From assembly GCA_012845835.1 (NCBI GenBank), contig JABAKD010000016.1, positions 16,583,625-16,647,624 of the forward strand: a DNA stretch of 64,000 nt. The letters run 5' to 3'. Source of the stretch: Undaria pinnatifida. Taxonomy: Eukaryota; Sar; Phaeophyceae; Laminariales; Alariaceae. The notes beneath the pieces were generated by a model that saw nothing but the letters and a program-made list of their open reading frames with translations, ran no database searches and had not been told where the DNA came from. How positions within the stretch are numbered: the first letter of the stretch is position 1; every line of letters begins with the position of its first letter. A program made the position numbers and the translations under genes. Shown piece after piece: positions 45,416-55,419 of the stretch.

Positions 45416-48346
45416 ATCGGCCGGAAAGGACGTTTGGAAGTTGCTCGACGACGTCGTCCTGGCAAGCCTCGAGGAAGCACGAACTGAAGACTGCGACACG
45501 CCTACAAGCGCCGACGTAGCCAATCAGAAGTATCTCGACCCTAAGGCGATGCGCCGGTTCCTATCCGAGATTGGCGTTAGCATAGCCCCATGCCCTCCGC
45601 CTTCTCCAGTCGACGCACGAGCAAACAATGCTGTAACAACACCAACAGAAGAGCAGCAGCAAATCGAGGAAGAGATCGAGGAACTCTCGCTCAAGGTAGG
45701 GGATGCTGCGTTAACACCCCTGGCGTCGCCGAGCGGCAACTTTTCCGAAGAAGAATGGGATGTCGCCAGCGGGGGCGGAGTGGGGGGAAAGAAGCCACCG
45801 TCCCCACCTTCCGATGTGATTAAATCATCGTCGGTCTGCGACCGTTACCTGAGAGCCATTTCGAAGGATACGGCGAGCGTGCGCTGTCGTGTGCAGCTAT
45901 ATAGTCGAGAGCTAGCTCGGACTCGGGGGGAAGCTGCAGAATTAATTTGGAAGAACGTTGGACCGGTCGGCGTTGAACCGTTGCGCGTGAGGTCGACAGC
46001 GGGCAGCGGAGGTATTGACCGTTTTGGGCAAACGGCAGCTCCGCCCTCCAACCTAGAAACGAACAACAGTTCTCTGTGGTCACTTCCCAACGATCGGAGA
46101 GAGGGAGGTGGTGGTGGTGGTGGTGGTGGCGGCGGTGGCGGCGGCGGTGGTGGCGGCGGCGGTGGTGGTGGTGGTGGTGGTGGTGGTGGTGGAAAGGGCC
46201 CTACGTGTGCTGTAATCGAGATAAGCACCGTGAGTGACGGTCTCGCAGGTGATGGCGACGCCCCCGGATCTGTGCTGTTTTCTCGCGTTAGCCCGGTAGA
46301 TCGAGCAGACCCAAGCCACCCACGCGTAGACCTGAGCCTTCGTCCACGTGTGCCTAGCCCAGTCTCACCGTCTACCCCCATGCTACACAGCGAACATTTA
46401 CGCCTGTGCAGTGCCACACGTGATGGCCACGGTGGTGGCGGTGGCGGTGGCGATGGTGGTGGTGGTGGTGGTGGTGGTAGTGGTGGTGGTGGTGGTGGTG
46501 ATGATGGTGGTGGCGGTGATGGTGGGGAGGATGACGGTGGTGGTGGTGGTGGTGATGGCTGGAGAATGACAGCCGCCGGTGGTGGCAACGATAGCCGTGA
46601 CGACCAGCAGGACAAGAACGAGCGCGCTGCGTCGCGTCTTCTGATGGCCTTGACCGGAAAACAGGGACAAATTTCTCCGGGTCCGTTCTCGGCGACTCCA
46701 GAGGAAGAATCAGAAGAAGGAGCCTTGTCTACCCCCACAACCCCCAAGGCCTTTTGCTTCGACCCTCCATCTGTCAGAAACGGGCTAACCGGGTTGACCG
46801 CGGCGCTAGTGGACGGGTTACTGCTGGAAGTAGATGGTTCGACCCCCGGAGCGAAAACTTGCTGGAAGTCCCCCGAAAAACGCAAGATAGGAGTGCGAGC
46901 AAGCTTAGCAGGACCTTACCCCATCCTCGACGTCGTTGGCTGGTGGGGAGAGACAGATAATCAGGAATGGCGAGAGAGAAGAGATAAGAGGAAAATCCAT
47001 GATTTTAAGGTGGTTTCCGAGGCGAGGAGTGCAAGACGAGGAGGTCGAGGAGGAGGGAGGGGAAGGGGGCGGGGCGGTAAGGTGCGGCAGCAAAAGCTGG
47101 CAATGAACCCGTGGGAGGCGATGAAGAAAGTGATCAAGGTACCGCAATCGGCAAGACCACTGCCGGTCGCCAGCAGAAACAGGTGAAGAGTGTCACTCGT
47201 GTTTTTTTAGCTTGTTTTTTCTACGCTTTTTGGGCTCCTCCTCGCTCTCTGTTGTGCAAGGTAGAATTTGTGCGAACCAAGTACCTGAGCCTCTCTTCTC
47301 GTGTCTCATTAACGTGCTAGTGACGCGTCAACACGTCAACACATGTATGTACCAAGTACGTCCAACCAAACAACCTAAACCTCTCTATATTGCGCAGTTC
47401 TTTAGTCTGACCTTAAGGTGGAGTTGGAATCGACACCGCTGTGTTTTCACCGCCTAGTCCACCTTACCGTGCAGAGCTGACGCCCGAGTTACTAATCCAC
47501 AGCTAGAAATATTTACAGAGCATCGATTTCGATCCATCGGAAAGAGTCATCCTCGTTGAGGGCCTGCACCAAAACAGTTCTGTGGTGGAGATTGTTGTAG
47601 AAGATGCGACTCGAAACCGGGAAGAAAAATTGACGTTGATTTGTTTGCTTGGTTGGACCAGTTCAATCTTCTCGGTCAATGCCAATGGCAACTACGGTCG
47701 CAGGCGCCCGAAGGAGAGGGGCGCCCCGTCCCCCTTGATGAATACCGCCTCCCCGTTCGCCTTATTCTCCTCCGTTCGCCCGTGAACTCTATTCGAGCAG
47801 CCCAAACCTTAAGCCGTCCGCCCGTGGACGCTATTCGAGCAGGTGGAGTCCAGAGTTACTTGAGTGGGTCAGCCCTTTCATCTACAATGACCCTTGCCCA
47901 AACTCCAAACCGCCCCCAAACCATTCCCCCGCGACCACCATTATTTCACGCTGGTGGAGTGCCGAGAAAATGGCGTGAGTAAGGTTCTCAAACCTACAAG
48001 AGCCCGCGTGTCCAAACCCCTAACCGTTCGCGCTCGAACTTTTGCTTCAAACAGGTGGAGCCCAGAGCTATTGAAGTGGGTCAGCGCTCGCGACTTAAAG
48101 AACCGTCCAACTCGCCGTCCCGCCACCGCCACCACCTCGGGTGGCGGCGGCGCGCATAATGCAAGCGCAGCAAGGCAGCACCAGGATTGGGACCAAACAG
48201 AGCGAGGCGTTCCATTCTCAAAGCGAAACGCTCGCCGCCTCCAGCGAGGGTGTCATCGCCTGGACGATGATGTGTATGACACGTTTTTGAGCTCTTCTAA
48301 GGGCGGGGGCAAGCTTAATAGCGAAGGCAAACCAATGCTTCGGTAA
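45416..48346 (+). CDS. Low-complexity Gly/RGG-rich protein (5' end not seen)
   Basis: The main exon 45416-47138 (574 codons after one phase base) starts after a good acceptor (TGTTTTCACTCAG). Next comes an exon at 47519 (IDFDPSERVILVEGL, donor unresolved, coding to about 47670) and a terminal exon 48055-48346 ending TAA. The start is a helical segment (KDVWKLLDDVVLASLEEA; KAMRRFLSEIGVSI) resembling half an EF-hand. Residues about 230-259 are poly-Gly and about 337-385 are Gly/Asp-rich, from GGT repeats. Residues about 537-560 are an RGG box (GGRGGGRGRGRGG), usually RNA-binding. The terminal exon begins WSPELLKWVSARDLKN and ends KGGGKLNSEGKPMLR. It could be the continuation of the gene at 39710. 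Function unknown. Confidence 0.55.
46103..46194 (+). repeat. (GGT/GGC)n coding repeat
   Basis: About 29 consecutive Gly codons mixing GGT and GGC. The mixture suggests an old, slowly decaying repeat kept in frame. Confidence 0.85.
47835..47990 (+). repeat. Diverged copy of terminal exon start
   Basis: The segment after CAG at 47842 matches the terminal exon start at 48055. In the RWSPELL frame, codons differ synonymously (AGT/AGC, TTA/CTA, CTT/TTG) before the copies diverge. The same CAG acceptor precedes both. Confidence 0.5.
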
Positions 48347-48366
48347 GCGGGTCGAGTTTAGCAGGG

Positions 48367-48582
48367 CTTTTCGCGGATCATGCCCCGACCTGTGTGTCAG
48401 GTCAGGAGGTTTTCAGAAGTCTCGCGGGTCGAGCCCGGCGGGGTCAGAAGGCGTACGAAACCTCACGGTCTGGGTCAGTTTTTTTCTAGTCTTCGTCTAT
48501 TTCCGGTTGGATTGGACCAATCTCCCTAACCGGACCCGCCCCGACCGGAACCGCGAGAGCTCACCCGATCCGCGAAAAAGCT
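48367..48582. mobile_element. GGGTC-rich hAT-like MITE copy
   Basis: It begins AGGGCTTTTCGCGGATC and ends GATCCGCGAAAAAGCTT, a good inverted repeat, just downstream of the stop at 48346. Confidence 0.5.
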
Positions 48583-48752
48583 TGTTTCCTTTAGGGCCTA
48601 TTTATGTTGTTCGAGTCGCCTAGGGCCACTCGCGGGAGCGACTATTAATGCCCATGTGGGTTACTATTAACGCCAATCTATGTGAGCTTCGGTTTCGCAG
48701 CATGCAACACCGTACAACTGTTTTTACGCTGTCCCCCCCGAATGCCTTTATG

Positions 48753-48940
48753 CTATGGTATTGCCCTATAACTAAGCCGAGGGTACGTAGGGCCAACGTC
48801 CTTTTCGACCGGCACATTCCCGTTTTGGGAGGGTGCCCGCGCTGCATCCTCTCCCGGGGGCAAGGCAACGGCCTCCAGTTCTGCCCGAAGCTTTCGCACG
48901 TCTTCCACAAGCTTCTTGACGCTCGTTAAAAAATCGCCAC
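48753..48940 (-). CDS. Possible exon with short coiled coil
   Basis: A minus frame reading FLTSVKKLVEDVRKLRAEL then ALPPGEDAARAP has heptad-like Leu/Val spacing and looks coding. Splice limits are uncertain: a GATAG acceptor-like site lies just upstream and several weak GT sites follow. It could be a lone exon of a minus-strand gene or a decayed exon. No neighbours in phase were found. Confidence 0.3.
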
Positions 48941-49149
48941 CGACCGGAGCTCCCACCGCTTTTCGCCGCTATCGTAGAGCTTCAACCAGCATTTCTCGGG
49001 ACAAGTGTTGCTTGGAAAAACACGCGCTGCGATAGAGATACTGATCGATTTTTTTTTGCATCTAGTTTTTTTTTTTCGTCCTGACTGACGGGGGTGGGGT
49101 CCTTAACCCGTAATCATGGGAATTTTCGAACCTTTTTTTTTTTTGCAAT

Positions 49150-49370
49150 ATATGAGGGCTTTTCACGAGTCACGATCCGATCCACGGATCGGGTCAGGAA
49201 CCTTTCAAAAACCCGTGGGTCGGGTCGAGTCGGATCGGGTCGGGAGGTGGTGTTCGAAATCTCACGGGTCGGGTTGGTGTGGGGTCAGAAGATTATCAAG
49301 CATCACGGGTCGGGTCGGGTGACCCTGACCCGACCCGACCCGCGAGTAATTTGTCCAACCCGTGAACAAC
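49150..49370. mobile_element. GGGTC-rich MITE copy
   Basis: It begins GAGGGCTTTTCACGAGTCAC and ends near CAACCCGTGAACAAC. The interior is GGGTCGGGTC-type pentamers with CTCACGGGTCGGG. Confidence 0.5.
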
Positions 49371-50134
49371 TCTGCCACGTGGGTGTCTTCCACGAGCGTT
49401 GCTGCTGTAGTTACGGTTCTGCGCCGGGTGGAAGATTGTTTTGCGAGCCAACCGAGGTTTTGTTGCTGTTGTTGTTGTTGTTGTTGTATTCCTAGGCTGT
49501 AAGAGTGTTCGTCGGGCACGAACTTCTTTAGTTTTCCTCCGCAAATCAGTTTTTGATTCAGAGGGGTATGGAGACCCCTCAAGCGAGGACCCTAAGAAAG
49601 AACGATAGTGCCCCTCAGCCGTAACACGCGTCGAACTTTTTTTTTCGCGATAAATCCACTTTTTCCTTGTACGAAATACCCCCCAAAAACTAAAAAAGAG
49701 GGAAGGGAGGGGGGAGGGGGGTACGGGAGTATCGATCCATGTCATCCGTTTGTTTTTCAGCTTTTCGTTCGTGTGAATCGTTTTTTTGCGAGATATCAGT
49801 TTGCTCCTTGGACGAAATACCAAAAAACAAAAAGAGAAGGGAGGGGGGGATGGGGGGAGGGGGGGGATCGATCCCTGTTTGATTATTTTACCTTTTCGTT
49901 CGCGTGATTATCGTTAATCCTGGTCAAAGCACACTTCCCAGAGCACCACACGAAACACAGTGAGTGGTCAGCCGTCGCATAGGAGAGCTCGACTGACAGG
50001 AGGAGGAGGAGGAGGAGGAGGAGGCACTTTTCTTCGCTTTATTGCGGTTAATTTTGCCCTATTACCTATACGGATCTCCGTGGTAGTGAAAGGACTAGGT
50101 ACGTTTTTTCAGTGAGGCATTGGAGTCATCTCTC

Positions 50135-50392
50135 TACAGTGCGGCAGGGTAGGGGTTTCCACTCCTTGGGTCAAGCGTTTCTGTCCGATTGAGATCCTCG
50201 AGCGAAGAACTACCAAGCCTAGTTGATTTACGACTAGCGCACAGAAGTGTTGGTCGGATCGCGCCATTGAAAGCCTTCGAAGCCACGCTTCGGGTGACGA
50301 TGATGATGACATTTTCTCCTCAGGATAGGAAGCTAGGAAAATTCTTAGAATTTGCTGCACCTCCGCCGCGCGGGATGACTCTCTGAGCCACT
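50135..50392. mobile_element. MITE copy, CATCCCACGG family
   Basis: It shares with 29205-29473 the order TTTCCAC, TCAAGCGTTTCTG, GCGCACAGAAGTGTTGG, CCTTCGAAG and GCTGCACCTCC, and ends CGCGCGGGATGACT. Confidence 0.5.
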
Positions 50393-50879
50393 CGCGTATG
50401 TGGCCTAAGCTCGGCGGAGAGGGTTGGGGTACAGTACCCCCCGCTACCGTACCCTGTCTCGGAAATAAAAAAACGAGCATGGCCACATTCGGTTGTAAAC
50501 CTTGCAAAGGCAGGGGGCTCAGAGTACCTCCTAGGCGTTCGGCTGTAGGTGGCCAAGGGCGGGCGAGCAGGCGGGAGGGGGGAGGGGGGGGGGGATCGAT
50601 GCACCTTTGATGCTTTGCGACCTTCGGGTTCCAGGCGAAAAAGCAAAAAAAAAAAGAGGCCGGGGTGACTCGGAGTATCGTACCAGGTACTCTTTATTTT
50701 GTTTGCTCCGCCGTAAGGCCACCATTTAAGGGGGTAAGCTGAGCTTCGCGACAACAAGGGGTTCTGAACGAGCGAGAGCTGGAGTGTGTGTAATCATATC
50801 GCGCACGTCCGTAGTCCTTAGGATCATACAGGCGACCCTCGCATCCTTGTCACGCAAGGATGGAGCACGTCGGCTTTTC

Positions 50880-51480
50880 ACGGAGCAGACATATATTATT
50901 TGCGTGCGCTAAGCCAGGAGAGGGGCTCGAAGTGCCCTTTTGACGCTCGGTTCTAGGTGGGAAAGGGCAGGGGGAGGGGGAGGCGCAGTAGGGCGCAGTG
51001 ACCTTTACACGTAGGGATGTTTGGTTCTGGATGGGCGGTAGGGGTCTCGAGATACCCTTTTTGCTGTGCGACCTTCGGTTCTAGATGAGTTGGGGCAGAG
51101 GGGGCTCGAAACAACCTTTGGTTTGTTTGCTTCGCTGCGTAACAGCCATTTACAAGAGCGTTGAGACATTTGGTCCTGGATCAGAGAAGGCAGAGGGATC
51201 GAAGCGCTACACCCATTTAAACGAGCAAGCATTACGTTGCGATATTTGGTTCTAATTGAGCGAGGGCAGAGGGGGGCTCGAGACACCCTTCATTGCGTTG
51301 CGATAATCGGTGCCTAGATAAGAGAGCGCAGGGGTGCGCGAAGGTGCCCCACATTTTTTTTGTCGTCTCTGCTGTGTGAAAACCCTTTCAAGGAGCACGC
51401 GGAACGTTTTTTAGACTTTTTGTTGCTCTGCATGAGCGAAGGTAGGGGACTCGAAAGTGCCATTCAGTTTGTTTTTGCCC
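50880..51480. repeat. Degenerate tandem array, unit about 70-75 bp
   Basis: Recurring pieces are GCGATATTTGGTTCTA-like, GAG-AGGGCAGAGGGGGCTCGA and a ACACCCTTTT-like end. About seven units are recognisable (near 50940, 51010, 51065, 51160, 51245, 51300, 51430). Confidence 0.5.
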
Positions 51481-52129
51481 CGCTGAGTGACAGCCGATTT
51501 TTTTTTGTTTTAGCGGATGTGGCGTTGCTTGACGACGAAGAGGTCCAAGGATGACAAGAGCTTCCGTTGCACGAACTATTAGCCCGGACCTCGAGTTGTA
51601 CGGAAGCAATGACGTCGGAACTTTTCGGTGCCCACTGATATTCCCGGTTGACTTTTGCGTGTGGAAAAGCTCTCTCGGGCGAGGACCGCATAATTTTTGC
51701 GGTTGCATTGGTTCAATTTTGTATTATCTGATACACTGAGACCGCCTCTTCGCTACGATAAGAGAATGCCAGCTACTTAGTAATACCCTTCCTGCTTCGC
51801 AGTTTTCTTGAGATTATGGCTGGGCGTAGAGATTAGACATTTAAAAGTTCGGAACAAAGATGCAACAAACAAGCTGGGATGCGACACTTACCGCAAACCC
51901 ACAACCCGCGACGGAACAGCAAACAACCTTACATGCGATGCAACCAAAAGCCCGCCCCCTGCCCCCTCCCTCCCACACCGCGAAGTTGTTTTTAGTCGAT
52001 TCTCAAGTTATGTGCCGCTATGGACAAGTCTTGAATGCGTGCGACGCCGCTGATGAACCTCATTGTTGGTTCGAACGAAAAGCCCCAGAACAGCGTCGTT
52101 TCAAAATAAAATTGGTGTCGGGGAGTGCG

Positions 52130-52335
52130 GAGAATGTCGCGTGTGACCCAAGGGGCGGGGTATACTCATTTCATGCGTGGCCGCAGTCGTGTGGCCACAA
52201 ACCCTCGCATCCCTTCAACGACGGGACGGAGCACGTCGGGTTTTCACGGACCAGGCAGACATCGGGTGTACCAACCGCGATTTGCCGCGAGGTGTTCGGC
52301 GAGTCGCATGAAGGGTGAGCTGCATGCTACTATTG
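52130..52335 (-). mobile_element. SINE-like element, reverse copy
   Basis: The reverse complement of the 61570-61745 element: GGGGTATACTCATTTCATGC, GGCCGCAGTCGTGTGGCC, ACGTCGGGTTTTCAC and GAGTCGCATGAAGGGTGA. Here poly-G marks the 3' end of the element. Confidence 0.55.
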
Positions 52336-53079
52336 TTAGTGAGAATCACATATGAGGCGGACTTCCGCACGTTGTTGTGCGTACTTTCTCGCATGTTATG
52401 GACGACAGCCTCGAAATATTTACTTATTGTCCGATCTATCGCCAATTCCGGAGTCAGGAATGGAGATATTCTGTAACCGCCTCGTGGGTGCCTTACCGTG
52501 TGCACCCTAAGCAATATCATCCCCGTCGCGGAGAGCTGAGTCAGGCTCTCCGCTGACGACTGCTATGATACAGGTAGCACTTTTTGCATTGACGAGGCCC
52601 CTGAAAATCGTCGCAATGTCGTTCTTGCTTCGCTGTACTTTTCGTTGTATACCTGCAGGCCATGGAGTCGTTCATGGTGTTGCGCGTTCACTATTTTCAA
52701 ATCAAAATCATTTTTTTGGGGGGTGAGGAAGAAGAAAAACCAGAAAAGAAAACTGGTGTATGCACCTTTTTTTCCGGCAGCGTGTGTCCACACCCTCCGC
52801 ACAACACGATCTAACTCGACTCGGGAGAGAGAAACTCCAGTCTCATCCTGATAAGCATACGAAGCCAACGCTTCGACGACGGCGGCGTGTTTCGCGAAAT
52901 GGCAACGCACCTTTGAAGGCCCCTGACTTGCAAGCCAATAGAAAAAAAAAGGCGCCTGCTGCGACGGGGGTAGCGTTTTTCGGGCTCAAAACGTTTCCGA
53001 ACGGCGGAGCTCCTTGTTACGGCCATCCACCGTTGTTAGCAGCAGGATGGAGTATCAAACAAACGAACAAAGGGGGCGT

Positions 53080-53338
53080 GATACGGTAGAGGTATACCGT
53101 TTTTTGGCGTTTTTTTGGCTCCTTAACCCAAAATCGTCGGAAAAAAAATAAATAACCATAGGCCATTTTTTTGCAATCATTCTCGTTGTGTACCTAGGCC
53201 ACGTGGGATTTTTCATCCGGTACCTTGTAGCAGTTTTGATTTTTCTCCAAAATCAGTTTTTTGGGAGAGGTCTTAAGCTCCCAGATTGAGGAGTAGAATT
53301 AGAAAAACAGTGGTGCATCTCTATCGAAGGACGCGTCA
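53080..53338. mobile_element. MITE, CTACGGTAGAG family copy
   Basis: It starts GTGATACGGTAGAGGTATAC and ends CTATCGAAGGACGCGTCAAA. The interior matches 32168-32455 closely (GTACCTAGGCCA, TTTTTTGGGAGAGGTC). Confidence 0.55.
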
Positions 53339-53608
53339 AAAAAATCAGCCGCCTTTGATTGATAGCGTTAGACTCGGGTTTACTTTATCGATTGGTCTTG
53401 CGAGGTATTGTTCAGAGCCTCGATCGAACACAGTCGCAAGCGTAGGAGAGCTCGGCTGAAAGGCTGGCGATGCTTTCCTTGCTTTGTCTGTGATTTCATC
53501 CATAAACAATGGATCTCCGTAGCAGTGCTGTAAGGCTTGGTTTGGGTAGGGAATCGGTTAACCTGTGCAAGCGGTCAAACGGACTAATGCCCTCAAATTT
53601 CTTTTCAA

Positions 53609-53660
53609 AAATGGCGTCGTCGGCAGGACATGAACCTGCGCGCGAAATCGAAATGGGTTT
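53609..53660 (-). repeat. tRNA-Ser-derived 3' fragment
   Basis: The minus strand reads GCGCAGGTTCATGTCCTGCC then GACGACGCCA, the T arm and acceptor 3' strand typical of eukaryotic tRNA-Ser. The 5' partner GTCGTCG and A box are absent, so it is a pseudogene or SINE piece. A matching 3' end occurs at 44-62. Confidence 0.45.
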
Positions 53661-53787
53661 GGCGCTCCAATTCTTCAACATTAGCTCCAAAAATCGTCGG
53701 AATTGTCGTTTTTGGCTTCCCGATACGAGGTTTTCGTACATACGTAGGCCATAGGGTTTGTTCATTTGGTTTGCACTTTCTACTTAC

Positions 53788-54072
53788 AGTGGGTATCCCG
53801 ATTTAAGATCACCCGATTTAAGAGCATTCGGGAATTATTAGAGCGGTCAGCTCGGCATGTCCCGCCACACATTCGGGAGTGAAGAGCGGTCAGCTCAGCA
53901 TGTCCCGCCACACGTTCGGGAGCTAAGAGCGGGGGTCAGCTCAGCATGTCCTGCCACACCAAATGCTATACACATACGTATATTGCCCAATTTCAGGTAA
54001 GAGTGCTTTTGTAGTTCAGAGCGCATGTTTCGGCTTTGTTACGGGGCGATCTTAAATCGAGGCACTCACTGT
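53788..54072. mobile_element. MITE with ACAGTGGGTATCCCGATTTA ends
   Basis: The left end ACAGTGGGTATCCCGATTTA mirrors the right end TTAAATCGAGGCACTCACTGT. The interior has three direct copies of GAGCGGTCAGCTC-GCATGTCC. A shorter copy is at 54822-55007. Confidence 0.65.
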
Positions 54073-54239
54073 ACTTGGAATCAGTTTCTGTCTCGGAAGA
54101 CGCAGCTCCTCGAGCGAGGAAAACCTCAGGAGAAACGAGTGGTGCGCGTCTACGCACGTCCACCGTAGCTTGAGTCTACAAGTAGCCACTCGCGCTCGCG
54201 GCCCTGAGCCCATGGCATGTAAGGCCCTAAAAGCGCCCC

Positions 54240-54645
54240 CTCGCGCTTTGCGCTTGGTCCAAACAAATGCCTTCTTGGTCGATGAACACCCGACCCGACG
54301 GTCTTCGTCCCACCATTGTAGGGATGCGCGGGTCTATGGTCTTAAAGGACTACGGCCATGCATGGTATGCTACCCCTCCCCCCCCCCCCCTTCCATGGTG
54401 CAAGAAATGCTTGCTTAGTCAGTGAAAACCCGATAATCTATGGCCTTGCAGACAGTGGACATGCATGACACGATTACACTCCCCGCCCTTCCTCCTCCCT
54501 CTAAGAGATTCGAGGGTCTATAGTCCAAAGTTACCGTGCATGATGTGGTTACCCCTCCCCCCCCCCCCCCCCCCCCCAAAGGGATGGGAGGGTCTTATGC
54601 TTCTAAGGATTACGGCCATGCGTGACATGATGAGATGACACCCCC
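54240..54645 (+). mobile_element. Cluster of SINE-like 3' ends
   Basis: Three or four successive segments each hold AGGGATGNGNGGGTCTATGG-like text, TACGGCCATGC and then a C-rich run (54365, 54548, 54640). They look like tandem or nested insertions of the family at 17900-18019, each targeted to poly-C. Confidence 0.5.
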
Positions 54646-54821
54646 CCACACTAACTGATGATTTCAGCCCTCCCAGCACACTCCTGGTTTTTTCACGCAT
54701 CAGCCCTCGTGTTTGCGTTGCTTCCTTCTTCTTGTCCCTCTTGACTTGATATCCCTCCCGAGCATGAGCGTCGACAGCTTCTTAACCTGTCAGATGATTT
54801 AACACAGTTCCAAAAGCACGT

Positions 54822-55007
54822 ACAGTGGGTACCCCGATTTAAGAGCGTCCAGGAAAGAGCATTCGGGACTTGAGAGCGGTCAAATCGGCATGTCCCGCCC
54901 ACACGAAAAGCTATATACTTCACAATGCAGACAAGGAAGCAATGTGCAGCTGACAGCGCTTGTTTCGGCTTGACGCGCAACGCTCTTAAACCGGGGTACC
55001 CACTGCT
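54822..55007. mobile_element. MITE with ACAGTGGGTACCCCGATTTA ends, copy 2
   Basis: The end ACAGTGGGTACCCCGATTTA is mirrored by CTTAAACCGGGGTACCCACT. It has one GAGCGGTCAAATCGGCATGT unit instead of three. Confidence 0.65.
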
Positions 55008-55419
55008 GTGAGGAGAACCAATCCAAGGGGTTTCTTGTCGGATGCAGGCGGTAGGGGTCCCCCAGCAAGGCGGTGGTGTGCCAGAACAACATGACCGCCT
55101 TATTGGGGGAAGCCGCCTTACTCATTCCGGGTTATGAGTTATAAGTCCAACTCCCCAGTCGCGCCAAGCGATTTTGACCGCCTTGTATCGGGATACCGCC
55201 CTACTCAAACCGCCTTGTCGGGGGACTCCCACTGTACATACTCTTAAGGGTTGAGTAGGGGGAACGCCCGTCTGCAGCGTTAGTGCGAGCGGGCAGCCGT
55301 ACAAGTCGTGCCATAGCGCGAACACGTTGCAACAGCCTATTTCATCGTGCTGCGGACACTGAAACGAAAATCACTTAGCCAAGCCCCGAGTCCATCCGTA
55401 TGGCCTAACGCTGCAATCA

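Larger units (their letters stand above)
48941..55419. other. 6.5 kb repeat-dense region without a supported gene
   Basis: It contains a GGGTC MITE (49150-49370), (GTT)n at 49460-49486, (GGA)n near 50000, a MITE (50135-50392), a tandem array (50880-51480), a reverse SINE-like copy (52130-52335), MITE pieces (52560-52740, 53080-53338), two copies of a CAGTGGGTA-ended element (53788-54072, 54822-55007) and four SINE-like tails (54240-54645). The open frame 51860-52318 runs into a repeat and is not called. Confidence 0.5.

Noticed and set aside
51860-52318. 152-codon ATG-initiated frame
   Set aside because: Its 3' third is a reverse SINE-like copy, and the poly-C stretch inside looks like an intron tract; there is no coding support for the rest.
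52563-52910. Minus-strand 115-codon frame
   Set aside because: Most of it overlaps a MITE-like segment (GTATACCTGCAGGCCATGGA region) and it has no splice partners.
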